This document shows positions 8,560-17,183 of a stretch of DNA of 64,000 bases, one piece after another (position 1 is the stretch's first letter; every line of letters begins with the position of its first letter). The notes beneath the pieces were generated by a model, which was given only the letters and a program-made list of their open reading frames with translations, was not told where the DNA came from and did not search any database. Origin of the DNA: WHSW01 sp963821025 (GTDB lineage Bacteria > Actinomycetota > Thermoleophilia > Solirubrobacterales > 70-9). The stretch lies in NCBI GenBank assembly GCA_963821025.1, contig CAWGCG010000003.1, positions 1,240,001 to 1,304,000 on the forward strand, in the 5' to 3' direction. Position numbers and translations under genes: made by a program.

Positions 8560-8784
8560 ATGACCTCCGTTTCCGTCGATGAAAAGCCACGCGCAAGCTC
8601 GCTCGGCGCGACCGACCGACTGACGCGGGCGCGGGCGCTGTTTCTCGTCGCCGCCTTTCTGTCGTTCGTGCTCTCGGTGATCCTCTACTTCAGCGGCGAT
8701 GAGACGGAGGGGATCTTCGTCGGCCTCTGGGTGCCGTCGATCCTCGCGCTAGGCGCCTTTCTGGTCCCCCGCGAGTCCCGATGA
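8560..8784 (+). CDS. small membrane protein, unknown function
   Basis: About 74 aa with two predicted membrane helices, LFLVAAFLSFVLSVILYF and IFVGLWVPSILALGAFLV, joined by a short acidic loop (SGDETEG), with charged ends. I do not recognise a family. Two ATGs are adjacent (8557, 8560); the second is 7 bases from the AAGGA ribosome site and is preferred. The gene is divergent from the CarH-like regulator and its last codons overlap the start of the next small gene (ATGA), so it is probably the first gene of a CarH-controlled operon. Confidence 0.65.
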   Translation: MTSVSVDEKPRASSLGATDRLTRARALFLVAAFLSFVLSVILYFSGDETEGIFVGLWVPSILALGAFLVPRESR

Positions 8785-8978
8785 ACACCGGGATCTTCAT
8801 CTACGGGGCGCTGGTCTTCGCGATCGTCGCCGCCGCCTGCGCGATGATCGCCTGGGGGATCGTCGCCGAGCGGCGCGACCGCAGCAAGCTCGAAGCCGAG
8901 CATGGCCCGGCGCTTCGCCGCGGGCGGCGCGAGCGGATGACCACCGGCGAGGACTCTCGCACCGTTGGCTACAGGTAG
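8781..8978 (+). CDS. small single-pass membrane protein, unknown function
   Basis: 65 aa with one N-terminal membrane helix (IFIYGALVFAIVAAACAMIAW, about 5-25) and a basic, charged cytoplasmic tail rich in Arg. The ATG overlaps the stop of the preceding small membrane gene, so the two are translationally coupled and their products may form one complex. No family recognised. The next gene, an SDR, follows after 9 bp and could belong to the same transcript. Confidence 0.6.
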   Translation: MNTGIFIYGALVFAIVAAACAMIAWGIVAERRDRSKLEAEHGPALRRGRRERMTTGEDSRTVGYR

Positions 8979-8987
8979 CGTGGGCGC

Positions 8988-9992
8988 GTGTTGGGATCGC
9001 TGATCGACAAGGGCCTCGACCTCGCGGTGGTCCCCGGGTTCAGCCGTGTTGGCTATGGGATCCGCAAGCGCATGTGGGCGGACTCCGACCCCGCCGCCGG
9101 GATGACCGGCTGGTCGGTCCTGGTCACGGGGGCGAGCTCCGGAATCGGCGCTGCGGCCTGCGAGAAGCTCGCCCACGGCGGCGCGACCGTGCACATGCTG
9201 GTCCGCAACCGAGAGCGCGGTGAGGACGTGCGCGCTCAGATCTCCGAACAGACCGGCTCCGATCGCCTCCACCTCCACGTCTGTGACGTCTCCAGCCTCG
9301 CTTCGGTGCGCGAGTTCGCCGCCGGCTTCGATGGCGAGCAGGCCGAGCTGCACGCGCTGATCAACAACGCCGGCGCGATGCCCCCGCAGCGCAGCCACAC
9401 CGATGAGGGGCTCGAGCTCGGCTTCGCCACCAACGTGCTCGGCCCGTTCGTGCTCACCGCGCTGCTCCTACCCGCCTTGCGGCGCGGGGTTCCGTCGCGG
9501 ATCGTCAATGTCTCCTCGGGCGGCATGTACACCCAGCGGCTCGACGCCGAGGACCTGCAGCTCGAGCATCGCGACTACGACCCACCCGCGTTCTATGCGC
9601 ACCAAAAGCGCTGCGAGGTGATCCTCACCGAGCTCTGGGCCGAGCGGCTCCGCGGCAGCGGGATCAGCGCCCACTCGATGCACCCCGGCTGGGCCGACAC
9701 GCCCGGAGTGCAGACATCGCTGCCGCGGTTTCGAAAGGTGATGGGGCCGCTGCTGCGCGACGCAGCCCAGGGCGCCGACACGATCGTCTGGCTTGCCGGC
9801 GCCCCCGAGCCGGGTGCCCGTCCCGGTCTTTTCTGGCACGACCGGGCCCCGCGCCCCACCCACCGGGTCCCGTGGACGCGCGAGTCCGAGGACGACCGGC
9901 GCCGGCTCTGGGACGACTGCGTGGCGCTCAGCGGCTGGGACGGCGAAACGCTCGCTCCCGTCGAACGAGCCACGAGCGCGAGCGCCGGCTAA
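8988..9992 (+). CDS. SDR family oxidoreductase (DHRS12/retinol dehydrogenase-like)
   Basis: 334-aa short-chain dehydrogenase with an N-terminal extension of about 40 residues before the NAD(P)-binding TGASSGIG motif, then NNAG, a Ser in NVSSGGM and the catalytic YAHQK (Y-x3-K). The extension and the C-terminal tail resemble the DHRS12-like subgroup. Substrate unknown; lipids or aldehydes are possible. The start is GTG 8988, 9 bases after the small membrane operon. The SRPBCC gene follows after 2 bases, so the three or four genes are probably co-transcribed. Confidence 0.85.
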   Translation: MLGSLIDKGLDLAVVPGFSRVGYGIRKRMWADSDPAAGMTGWSVLVTGASSGIGAAACEKLAHGGATVHMLVRNRERGEDVRAQISEQTGSDRLHLHVCDVSSLASVREFAAGFDGEQAELHALINNAGAMPPQRSHTDEGLELGFATNVLGPFVLTALLLPALRRGVPSRIVNVSSGGMYTQRLDAEDLQLEHRDYDPPAFYAHQKRCEVILTELWAERLRGSGISAHSMHPGWADTPGVQTSLPRFRKVMGPLLRDAAQGADTIVWLAGAPEPGARPGLFWHDRAPRPTHRVPWTRESEDDRRRLWDDCVALSGWDGETLAPVERATSASAG

Positions 9993-9994
9993 CG

Positions 9995-10426
9995 ATGGCT
10001 CACTACGTCGACACGATCGACTCGCCGAAGCCGGGCGGCGAGGTCTTCGACTACCTCGCCGACTTCAGCAGCGTGACCGAGTGGGACCCAACCGCGGTCC
10101 GCGCCCGGATGCTTGGCGATGCCCCCGGCGCGGGAACGGAGTTCGAGGTGATCGTCCGCTTCGCCGGGCGCGAGCTGCCGTTCGTCTACAAGACGACCGC
10201 GTTCGAGCGCCCGCGTCGACTCGTCCTCCGCGCCGAGAGCTCGACCGTGGTCTCAGAGGACACGATCACGGTGCGCGAGCTCGCCGGTGGCGGCTCGGCG
10301 GTGACCTACGACGCCGACCTGCGCCCGAAGGGCCTGATGAAACTGGCCGATCCGCTGCTCGGGGTGCTGTTCAAGCGCCTCGGCGACGACGCTGCCGCGG
10401 GGCTGCGGCGCGAGCTCGGGGGCTGA
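9995..10426 (+). CDS. SRPBCC family (polyketide cyclase/START-like) protein
   Basis: 143-aa protein with the START/Bet v1-like fold: SPKPGGEVFDYLADFSSVTEWDP at the N terminus, TEFEVIVRF and TAFERPRRLVLRA strands, and a C-terminal amphipathic helix (PLLGVLFKRLGDDAAAGLR). Such proteins bind hydrophobic ligands; a catalytic role cannot be shown. It starts at ATG 9995 just after the SDR stop, and SDR plus SRPBCC pairs of this type are common, suggesting a shared lipophilic substrate. A strong hairpin follows the gene. Confidence 0.85.
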   Translation: MAHYVDTIDSPKPGGEVFDYLADFSSVTEWDPTAVRARMLGDAPGAGTEFEVIVRFAGRELPFVYKTTAFERPRRLVLRAESSTVVSEDTITVRELAGGGSAVTYDADLRPKGLMKLADPLLGVLFKRLGDDAAAGLRRELGG

Positions 10427-10441
10427 GCGCGCCAGAACCCA

Positions 10442-10471
10442 AAGGGGCGGCGGCGCCAGGCACCGCCCCTT
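10442..10471. terminator. hairpin terminator between convergent genes
   Basis: AAGGGGCGG (10442-10450) pairs with CCGCCCCTT (10463-10471) around a 12-base loop. The stem ends in A/T on each side, so it could terminate both the SRPBCC operon and the convergent cold-shock gene. Confidence 0.65.
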
Positions 10472-10497
10472 GCGAAGCTCATGAGAACGACCGGGCT

Positions 10498-10695
10498 CTA
10501 GATCGTGCGGACGTTGGTCGCCCGCGGGCCCTTGTCGCTCTCCTCGGAGTCGAACTCGACCTTGGCGCCGTCGGCGAGCGCCCCACCCCCCTCGACCTGG
10601 CTTTGATGGACGAAGAGGTCGCGACCCGCCTCATCGGGGGTGATGAAGCCGAAGCCCTTCTCGTGGTTGAACCACTTGACTGTGCCTGTTTGCAA
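10498..10695 (-). CDS. cold-shock protein, CspA family
   Basis: 65-aa single cold-shock domain that binds single-stranded RNA or DNA and acts as an RNA chaperone. RNP1 KGFGFI and RNP2 LFVHQS are present, preceded by GTVKWFNHE. The TTG at 10695 is chosen because GGAGGG lies 5-6 bases upstream and the encoded protein then has exactly the normal length; a longer frame reaching 10770 would add 25 residues unlike any CSP. The roughly 100-base leader up to the MFS stop could hold a cold-responsive UTR, but nothing definite is visible. Confidence 0.93.
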   Translation of the reverse strand: MQTGTVKWFNHEKGFGFITPDEAGRDLFVHQSQVEGGGALADGAKVEFDSEESDKGPRATNVRTI

Positions 10696-10802
10696 TGTCC
10701 CTCCAGGGAACTCTGGTGCTTTGCGGTGCGAAGGAACCCTGTAAGGGACGCCTTGCGAACTGCGACGCACGATTTACCGTGGCGGCAGGGTAGCTCAGCC
10801 GC

Positions 10803-12272
10803 CTATCGGGCGCTCACCGGTTCGCCCGGCGCGCCGCCGCCGATCTCGACGTGCGCCCGGCTGTCGCGGCTTCGGATCAGGGTGAGCGTCGCGAACACGC
10901 CGAGCAGCGCGATTCCCGCGCCGACCATGAAGGCGTCGGCGTAGCCCTCGGTGAGCATGCTCGGGCTCGGGGGCCCGCCCGCGGCGGCGGCTGCGTCGTT
11001 GATCTGCGGGAAGGCGACGGTCGAGAGCACCGCGAGCCCGAGCGCCCCACCCACCTGCTGGGAGGTGTTGATCAGCCCGCTGGCCAGCCCGGCCTCGCGC
11101 TCCTCGACGCCGGAAACAGCGGCGATCGTCTGCGGGACGAACGCGAACCCGAGGCCGACCGCCGCCAGCAGCGACGGCCCGAGCACGTCGGTGACGAAAC
11201 CGCCGTCGGGCGAGATCTGACCGAACCAGAAGAGGCCGGCGGCGATCAGGAACATGCCGCCCGCGAGGATCGGCTTGAAGCCGATCTTGGTCACCAATTG
11301 CGAGGCGATCCCGGCGGCGAGGATGATCGTGACCGCCAGCGGCAGGTAGGACAGGCCCGCCTTGATCGCGCTGTAGCCGAGCACGTTCTGCATATAGAGC
11401 GAGATGAAGAAGAACATCGAGAACAGCGAGGCCCCGGTGAGGACCCCGACCACGTTCGCCCCGGTCAGGGTGCGCAGGCGGAAGATCGAGAACGGCACCA
11501 GCGGCGCCGCCGAGCGTCGCTCGATGACGACGAAAGCCGCGAGCAGGATGGCCGAGCCCGCGAGCAGGCCGATCGTCTGGGCAGAGCCCCAGCCGGCATC
11601 CGGAGCCTCGACCAGTCCGTAGACGAGGGTCGCGAGGGCGGCGGTGATCGTGGCGGCGCCGGCGAAGTCGAAGGCGCGCGTCTCGGACTCGGACCGGCTC
11701 TCGGCGATCAGCCTCGGTGCCAGCAGCGCGGCGATGATCCCGATCGGCACGTTGACCCAGAGCACCCACTCCCAGCCCGCGTATTCGGTCAGTACGCCGC
11801 CGAGCAGGACCCCGGCGGCGCCGCCCGACCCGGCGACCGCGCCCCAGGCACCGAGGGCCTTGTTGCGCTCGGCGCCGTCGCGAAAGGTGGTGGTGACGAT
11901 CGACAGGGCTGCCGGGGAAAGCAGCGCCGCGCCCAGGCCCTGGACCGCCCGGGCGGCGATCAGCGTGCCCTCGGACTCGGCGAAGCCGCCGGCGAGCGAG
12001 GCGATCGCGAACACCACCAGGCCGACCATGAAGATGAGGCGACGACCGAGAAGGTCGGCGAGCCGGCCGCCGAGCAGGAGGAAGCCGCCGAAGGTGAGCA
12101 CGTAGGCGTTGACGACCCAGGAGAGGTTGTCCTGAGAGAAGCTGAGCGATTCGCCGATCGTCGGCAGGGCGACATTGACGATCGAAGCGTCGAGGACGAC
12201 GACGAACTGGGCGATGCAGAGCAGCGCGAGTGCGATCCACCGCCTCCGTGCGAATTCCTGTGCTTCCGTCAT
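10803..12272 (-). CDS. DHA2-type MFS drug exporter
   Basis: 489-aa major facilitator of the 14-helix DHA2 (EmrB/QacA) family, a proton-coupled exporter of hydrophobic drugs or toxic compounds. Visible features include the motif DASIVNVALPTIG near residue 28, motif A GRLADLLGRRLIF around 73, and the motif C-type SGGAAGVLLGG near 150. It is divergent from a TetR regulator with two palindromic operators in between; the one at 12339-12356 sits between a -35-like TTCAAA and a -10-like TATAGT of this gene. Export substrate unknown. Confidence 0.9.
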   Translation of the reverse strand: MTEAQEFARRRWIALALLCIAQFVVVLDASIVNVALPTIGESLSFSQDNLSWVVNAYVLTFGGFLLLGGRLADLLGRRLIFMVGLVVFAIASLAGGFAESEGTLIAARAVQGLGAALLSPAALSIVTTTFRDGAERNKALGAWGAVAGSGGAAGVLLGGVLTEYAGWEWVLWVNVPIGIIAALLAPRLIAESRSESETRAFDFAGAATITAALATLVYGLVEAPDAGWGSAQTIGLLAGSAILLAAFVVIERRSAAPLVPFSIFRLRTLTGANVVGVLTGASLFSMFFFISLYMQNVLGYSAIKAGLSYLPLAVTIILAAGIASQLVTKIGFKPILAGGMFLIAAGLFWFGQISPDGGFVTDVLGPSLLAAVGLGFAFVPQTIAAVSGVEEREAGLASGLINTSQQVGGALGLAVLSTVAFPQINDAAAAAGGPPSPSMLTEGYADAFMVGAGIALLGVFATLTLIRSRDSRAHVEIGGGAPGEPVSAR

Positions 12273-12307
12273 CGTCGCTCCCTTCGTCCTTCGACCGTGC
12301 TTATAAT

Positions 12308-12356
12308 CGGAACTCAGGTTCCGGTTTCAGAGTACTATACGGAATCAGCATTCCGT
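12308..12356. promoter_or_regulatory. twin TetR operators
   Basis: Two palindromes with the same design, CGGAAC-TCAG-GTTCCG (12308-12323) and CGGAAT-CAGC-ATTCCG inside a longer ACGGAAT/ATTCCGT pair (12339-12356), have centres 32 bp apart, about three helical turns. They lie between the divergent exporter and TetR genes, and the second fills the 16-bp spacer of a candidate exporter promoter. These are the expected binding sites of the TetR protein. Confidence 0.75.
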
Positions 12357-12374
12357 TTGAATTTTGAGCACTAG

Positions 12375-12956
12375 ATGACGACGGTCACACAAGAGAGGGT
12401 CCAGCGCGCCGACGCCCGCCGCAACCGCGAGCGGGTGCTGGTCGCCGCACGGGCGCAGTTCGCCGACCGCGGGCTCGACGCCCAGATGGATGAGATCGCG
12501 CGCGCCGCCGGCGTCGGCGTCGGCACCGTCTACAGGCACTTCCCGAACAAGGAGGACCTGCTCCAGGCGCTTGCCGACGGACGCTTCGAGGGTCTCGCCG
12601 ACGCCGCCAGGGCGGCGCTCGAGGTCGACGACCCGTGGGACGGCTTCGCCGCGTTCATGACCTACTCCGCAAGGGTCATGGCCGAGGACCGCTCGCTCTC
12701 GGAGGCGATGGACCAGCTGCCCGGCACCTGCGCCTCGTCGGCCGAGCGGGTCGGCCTGCTCGAGCTCACCGGGGAGGTGGTCGAGCGCGCCCAGGCCAGC
12801 GGCCAGCTGCGGCCCGACCTCGTCGCCTGGGACGTCCCCAGCCTCGTCTGCGGGATCGGACGGGCGATCCGCGTCGATTCGGGCCGGCCGACGATGAGCT
12901 GGGAGCGCTACCTGGAGATCATCCTCGCGGGCCTGCGCGCCTGCCCGAGTTCCTGA
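12375..12956 (+). CDS. TetR family repressor of the adjacent exporter
   Basis: 193-aa TetR-type repressor. The N-terminal helix-turn-helix spans about residues 15-60 with AGVGVGTVYRHFPNKEDLL as the recognition region. The C-terminal ligand-binding domain is typical of the subgroup found beside MFS exporters (QLPGTCASSAER, then a helix pair ending EIILAGLRA). The ATG at 12375 lies 18 bases beyond the second operator, implying autoregulation together with the divergent exporter. Confidence 0.88.
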   Translation: MTTVTQERVQRADARRNRERVLVAARAQFADRGLDAQMDEIARAAGVGVGTVYRHFPNKEDLLQALADGRFEGLADAARAALEVDDPWDGFAAFMTYSARVMAEDRSLSEAMDQLPGTCASSAERVGLLELTGEVVERAQASGQLRPDLVAWDVPSLVCGIGRAIRVDSGRPTMSWERYLEIILAGLRACPSS

Positions 12957-12981
12957 GCGCGGCTCGGCCTCGGCGGCGCGT

Positions 12982-13869
12982 CTAGGAGCTCGTCGTCTCC
13001 GCCGTCTCCGCCCGCTCGGGCTCCATCCCCGGCTCGGAGCGCGCGGCACGGTCCTCATATGCCGCTCGCGCCTGGGGGTCGGCCTCGGCGAGCACCTTGT
13101 CGGCCTTGAGAAAGCGGCCGATCCCCTCGCGCGCCCCGCGCGGAAGCAGCTGCATCACCTTGTAGATCCCGACCGTCTCGCGGGGAACCCAGACGTCGAA
13201 CTTGGGCCGCTCGAGCGCGCCGACGATCGCTTCGGCGACGTCCTCGGGCTCGAGAACCTTGACCGCACGGGTCTCCGGAAGGCCTCCCCCGAGCTCGGTG
13301 TTGACCACCGCCGGCATCACGCACGAGACCTCGATCCCGCTGCCCCGCAACTCCGCCCGAACGGCTTCCGAGACGCCGACGACGAAATGCTTGGTGCCGC
13401 AGTAGGTGGCGCCGCCCGGGAACCCGGACTTGCCTGCCTGCGAGGCGATGTTGACGAGGTGGCCGCTGCCGCGCCGCTGCATCCGCGGCAGCGCTAGCTT
13501 CATCCCGTATATGACCCCGTGCACGTTGATGTCGACCATCCGGACCGCGGTCGCGTCGTCCTCCTCGACGAACCTGCCCAGCGGCATGATCCCGGCGTTG
13601 TTGACGAGCACGTCGAGCGATCCGAGCCGCTCCTCGACCTGATCGAGAAAGCCCTCGAACGAGGCGCGATCGGTGACGTCGAGCTCCAGCGCCAGGGTGT
13701 CGCCGCCGAGCTCGCTCGCGGTCGCCTCGGCCAGCTCGCGATCGAGATCGCCGATCGCCACCCTCGCCCCCTTGCCCACGAGCGCCTGCGCGGTTGCCTT
13801 GCCGATCCCCCTCGCGCCGCCGGTGATCGCGACTACCCTGCCCTGCAACGAACGCGGCTGCGCTGCCAT
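12982..13869 (-). CDS. SDR family oxidoreductase
   Basis: 295-aa classical short-chain dehydrogenase: TGGARGIG (NAD(P) binding), NNAGIMPLG, catalytic Ser in NIASQAG and YCGTK (Y-x3-K). The roughly 50-residue C-terminal extension is charged (KADKVLAEADPQARAAYEDR) and is seen in actinobacterial SDRs of unknown substrate. It is on the same strand as, and 78 bp downstream of, the IclR gene, and may be co-transcribed with it or independent. Confidence 0.85.
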   Translation of the reverse strand: MAAQPRSLQGRVVAITGGARGIGKATAQALVGKGARVAIGDLDRELAEATASELGGDTLALELDVTDRASFEGFLDQVEERLGSLDVLVNNAGIMPLGRFVEEDDATAVRMVDINVHGVIYGMKLALPRMQRRGSGHLVNIASQAGKSGFPGGATYCGTKHFVVGVSEAVRAELRGSGIEVSCVMPAVVNTELGGGLPETRAVKVLEPEDVAEAIVGALERPKFDVWVPRETVGIYKVMQLLPRGAREGIGRFLKADKVLAEADPQARAAYEDRAARSEPGMEPERAETAETTSS

Positions 13870-13947
13870 CTGTGCTCTCCTCGTGGTCGGTTCGCTTGGG
13901 CGCCCAGCGTATCCGAGCGGATCTGCTGAAGATCCCTGAGAGCGTGT

Positions 13948-14775
13948 TCAGGCCGGACGCCGGCCCGACGCGGCGGTGTTGAGCCTCGCCTCCGACTCCC
14001 GAGCCGCGTCGACGACCAGCCTCGCATTCGAGCGCACCGTCGAGCTCGAGTGGCGCGCAGTCGGAGCGGCGAAACCCACCGACGCGACGGGGTGGCCGCT
14101 GACGAGGATCGGAGCCGCCAGCCCCCACGCGCCGACGTTGTTCTCCTCGTAGCTCGACGCCCAACCCCGAGCGCGGATCTCGACCAGCTCACGTCGCAAT
14201 GCGACGGGGTCGGTGATCGTCCCTGGAGCAAACCGCTCGAGCCGGCGCGAGAGCACCTCCTCGGCGACCGGCGCCTCGAGGAAGGCGAGCAAGGCCTTTG
14301 CCGAGGCGCCCGCGTGGATCGGCGTCACCCGTCCGATCTCGATCGTCAGCCGAAGGCTGTGGGTCGTCTCGATCCGATCGACGCACAGCGATCCGTGACG
14401 GCTCTCGTCATAGACGGTCAGCAGAACCGTCTCCTCGGTCGCTCGAGCAAGCTCACGCAACACCGGACCGAGACGCGCGCGCAGGTCAACCGAGGCCATC
14501 GCCCTGCGCCCGAGGTCGACGGCGGCGAACCCGAGCCGGTAACGCGAGCCCACTTTGCCGAGGTAGGAACGGCCCTCCAGCGCCTTGACGATTCGGTGAG
14601 CGGTGGCGGTCGGAATCTCGAGCTCGCGGCCGATCTCGGTCACGGACCACGATGGCCGCTCGATCGTGAACAGGTCGAGCACCCGCAGGGTCTTCTCGAG
14701 CACCTTCGGTCCCGCTGTGGGTCGGGCACCGCCGGCGCGAGCGCGAACGGCGGTCGATGGCGGCTTCGTTTTCAC
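13948..14775 (-). CDS. IclR family transcriptional regulator
   Basis: 275-aa regulator with an N-terminal winged helix (KVLEKTLRVLDLFTIERPSW, then PTATAHRIVKALEGRSYL, residues 24-72) and a C-terminal IclR effector domain with PIHAGASAKALLAF and SYEENNVGAWGLAAPIL. IclR proteins usually control catabolic operons in response to small acids. It is divergent from the SDR and molybdenum hydroxylase genes, with matching palindromes at both ends of the shared intergenic region. The start is GTG 14775. It is the probable regulator of the catabolic cluster extending to 27.5 kb. Confidence 0.88.
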   Translation of the reverse strand: MKTKPPSTAVRARAGGARPTAGPKVLEKTLRVLDLFTIERPSWSVTEIGRELEIPTATAHRIVKALEGRSYLGKVGSRYRLGFAAVDLGRRAMASVDLRARLGPVLRELARATEETVLLTVYDESRHGSLCVDRIETTHSLRLTIEIGRVTPIHAGASAKALLAFLEAPVAEEVLSRRLERFAPGTITDPVALRRELVEIRARGWASSYEENNVGAWGLAAPILVSGHPVASVGFAAPTARHSSSTVRSNARLVVDAARESEARLNTAASGRRPA

Positions 14776-14860
14776 TCCGTGGAATCCGTAGGCGGGCTGA
14801 TCGTCGATGAAGCGGCGCCATGTTATCGTCGCTTCGTCATCAAGTGAACTTCCATTTCAC
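14770..14860. promoter_or_regulatory. candidate IclR operators
   Basis: TTTCAC-TCC-GTGGAA (14770-14784) overlaps the IclR start codon, and GTGAACTTCCATTTCAC (14844-14860, arms GTGAA/TTCAC) lies toward the divergent SDR. Both contain the TTTCAC half-site, which recurs as a single copy before the aminotransferase at 19615. No other palindrome is evident in the 207-bp divergent region. Confidence 0.45.
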
Positions 14861-14982
14861 ATCGTGACAATCGTCGTCGAGACACCGGCCGAACAGGGCG
14901 CCGGCGCCACGGACGAACGACCGCGCGTTCACGGTCCTCGAGGCGTTCCCTCTCCGCGAGCGGTCTCGAAAGGAGCGACCGA

Positions 14983-15822
14983 ATGGCAGACGGCGTGAGT
15001 GAGAGAGCCGAAACGGTGCCGACGCGCGAGCGGCCGCTCGACCTCTACGGCAAGGTCGCGATCGTGACCGGCGCCGCCAAGGGAATGGGCGCCCCGATCT
15101 GCGCTGCGCTCGCCGAGGAGGGCGCGACGCTGGTGCTCGCCGGTCGTGACATCGAGGCGATCGACACCCACCGGCAACGCCTGGGCGACCATTTTCCCGA
15201 CGCCGAGACGCTCAGCGCTCGCTGCGACGTCACCGATGAGGCCGCGACGCACGAGCTCGCCGAGCTCGCCTTGGACCGCTTCGGCCGCATCGACATTCTC
15301 GTCAACACCGCCGGCGTGATCGGTCCGATCGAAACGCCCGCCCAGGAGGTCCGGCTCGAGGACTTCCGCTTCATCCTCGACGTCAACGTGATCGGCACGT
15401 TCCTCCCCTGCAAGGCTGTGATCCCGGCGATGATCGACGGCGGCGGCGGCCGGATCGTCAACATCGCCGGGACCTCCGGATTGCGCGGCTACCGCAACCG
15501 CATCGGCTACTCGTCGTCGAAATGGGCGGTTCGAGGTTTGACCCGGACGCTCGCGCTCGAGCTCGGGCCGCATGAGATCACCGTCAATGCGATCTGCCCG
15601 AACGTCACCAACGGCGAGCGAATGGACAGGATCGTCAACACCAAGGCGGAGCGGATCGGCAAGACCTACGATGAGGTCTACGCCGACTTCGCGTCACAGA
15701 CGGCCCTCGGGCGGTTCATCGATGAGGTCGACGTGGCCGAGGCCGTTCGGTTCCTGGCGTCGGAGCGGGCGCGCAACATCACCGGCCACGACATCGTCGT
15801 CGACGCCGGTTGGGACGTGTAG
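14983..15822 (+). CDS. SDR family oxidoreductase of the catabolic cluster
   Basis: 279-aa short-chain dehydrogenase with TGAAKGMG, NTAGVIGP, catalytic Ser in IAGTSGL and YSSSK (Y-x3-K), ending in the GHDIVVDAGW signature typical of FabG-like 3-oxoacyl reductases and sugar or alcohol dehydrogenases. It would oxidise or reduce an alcohol/ketone intermediate. It is the first gene of the run that continues into the molybdenum hydroxylase subunits; its stop abuts the next GTG directly. A GAAAGGAG ribosome site precedes the ATG at 14983. Confidence 0.87.
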   Translation: MADGVSERAETVPTRERPLDLYGKVAIVTGAAKGMGAPICAALAEEGATLVLAGRDIEAIDTHRQRLGDHFPDAETLSARCDVTDEAATHELAELALDRFGRIDILVNTAGVIGPIETPAQEVRLEDFRFILDVNVIGTFLPCKAVIPAMIDGGGGRIVNIAGTSGLRGYRNRIGYSSSKWAVRGLTRTLALELGPHEITVNAICPNVTNGERMDRIVNTKAERIGKTYDEVYADFASQTALGRFIDEVDVAEAVRFLASERARNITGHDIVVDAGWDV

Positions 15823-16698
15823 GTGTACCCGCGACCGTTCGAATACGAGCGGCCGGAGACCCTCGACGACGCACTCGAGGCGGTCGCCGCGCCCGATCGC
15901 GAAGCGCGCCCGATCGCCGGAGGCCAGAGTCTGGTCCCGATGATGAGCCTCGGGCTCGCCACGCCCGACCTGGTCGTCGACCTGGCGCGCCTCCCGCTGC
16001 AGGGCTTCGAGCGCACCAACGGCACGCTCAAGCTGGGCGCCCTGACCCGCCATCGCGAGCTCGAGCGCAGCGGCGAGCTCGCCGAGCTGATCCCGCTCGC
16101 GGCCGAGGCCGCCCGGTTCATCGGCAACCCGCGGGTGCGCAATTGCGGCACGCTCGGCGGCAGCCTCAGCCATGCGGATCCCGCTTCAGAGCTCGGCGCC
16201 GTCGCCCTCACATATGGCGGCCGCGCGATTCTCAGCGGGCGCGATCAGCAGCGCGCCGTGGCCATCGAGGACTTCTTTCAGGGTTTCTTTCGAACCGCGA
16301 TCGAGCCGGGCGAGCTGTTCGTTGCGCTCGAGCTCGAGCTGCCGCCGGCGGGTAGCGGCCACGGCTTCTTTGAGCTCGCCAACCGCGCCGACGACTTCGC
16401 CACCGCCGCCGCGACGGCACTCGTGACCGTCGACGATCGCGGGCGCTGCGCCGACGTGCGCCTGGGACTGGCCGGTGTCGCGGACCGACCTCTGCGGCTC
16501 GAATCAGCGGAGGAGCTCTGCCGCGGTCAGGCGCTCGATCAAGAGGTGATGACTCGGGTTGCGCAAACGGTGACCAAGGCCGTCGCGCCGATCGATGACG
16601 CGTTCGCCTCCGCCGAGTACCGCGCCCACGCTGCCGGAGCCTGCGCCACCCGAGCTCTGTCCTCGGCTTGGCGCCGCGCCCGGGGGGAGCAGCCGTGA
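15823..16698 (+). CDS. molybdenum hydroxylase, FAD-binding medium subunit
   Basis: 291-aa medium subunit of a xanthine dehydrogenase/CO dehydrogenase-type enzyme, passing electrons from the Fe-S subunit to an acceptor. FAD motifs AGGQSLVPMM (residues 37-46) and IGNPRVRNCGTLGGSLSHAD (100-119) are intact, and the C-terminal CutM-type domain is present. The GTG start follows the SDR stop directly; the end overlaps the Fe-S subunit start (GTGA). The order medium-small-large is the classical one for this family. Confidence 0.93.
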   Translation: MYPRPFEYERPETLDDALEAVAAPDREARPIAGGQSLVPMMSLGLATPDLVVDLARLPLQGFERTNGTLKLGALTRHRELERSGELAELIPLAAEAARFIGNPRVRNCGTLGGSLSHADPASELGAVALTYGGRAILSGRDQQRAVAIEDFFQGFFRTAIEPGELFVALELELPPAGSGHGFFELANRADDFATAAATALVTVDDRGRCADVRLGLAGVADRPLRLESAEELCRGQALDQEVMTRVAQTVTKAVAPIDDAFASAEYRAHAAGACATRALSSAWRRARGEQP

Positions 16699-17183
16699 TC
16701 GTCGAGTTCGCGCTCAACGGCAATCGTCAGCGGATCGACGTCCAGCCGCACTGGACCCTGCTGAGAGCGCTTCGCGACCTGATCGGTCGGGTCGACGCCA
16801 AGCACGGTTGCGGCGAGGGGGTCTGCGGCGCCTGCGCCGTGCTGGTCGATGGGATCGCCGTCAACTCCTGCTCGGTGCTCGTCCCCCAGGTCGACGGTGC
16901 GAGTGTGGAAACCGTGGCGGGACTGGCGACCGACGACGAGCTGCATCCGCTGCAGGCGGAAATGGTCGCGCGCGGCGCGGTCCAATGCGGCTTCTGCACA
17001 CCCGGGATGGTCTTGAGCGCGATCGAGGCGGTGGGGATCGGCGCCGCCGGCTCCGATGAGGAGATTCGCCACAGCCTCGCCGGCAACCTCTGCCGCTGCA
17101 CCGGCTACGGCAAGATCGTCAGCGCGGTCGCCGCCTATCGAGACGGCGCCGCACGGTCGAACGGGGACGGGATCGAGCCGTGA
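16695..17183 (+). CDS. molybdenum hydroxylase, [2Fe-2S] small subunit
   Basis: 162-aa small subunit with two [2Fe-2S] clusters. The plant-ferredoxin-like domain has CGEGVCGAC and a later Cys in NSCSV; the C-terminal helical domain has CGFCTPGM and CRCTGYGKI. It transfers electrons from the molybdenum centre to the FAD subunit. The GTG at 16695 overlaps the stop of the medium subunit; the end overlaps the start of the large subunit. The length is normal. Confidence 0.94.
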   Translation: MIVEFALNGNRQRIDVQPHWTLLRALRDLIGRVDAKHGCGEGVCGACAVLVDGIAVNSCSVLVPQVDGASVETVAGLATDDELHPLQAEMVARGAVQCGFCTPGMVLSAIEAVGIGAAGSDEEIRHSLAGNLCRCTGYGKIVSAVAAYRDGAARSNGDGIEP

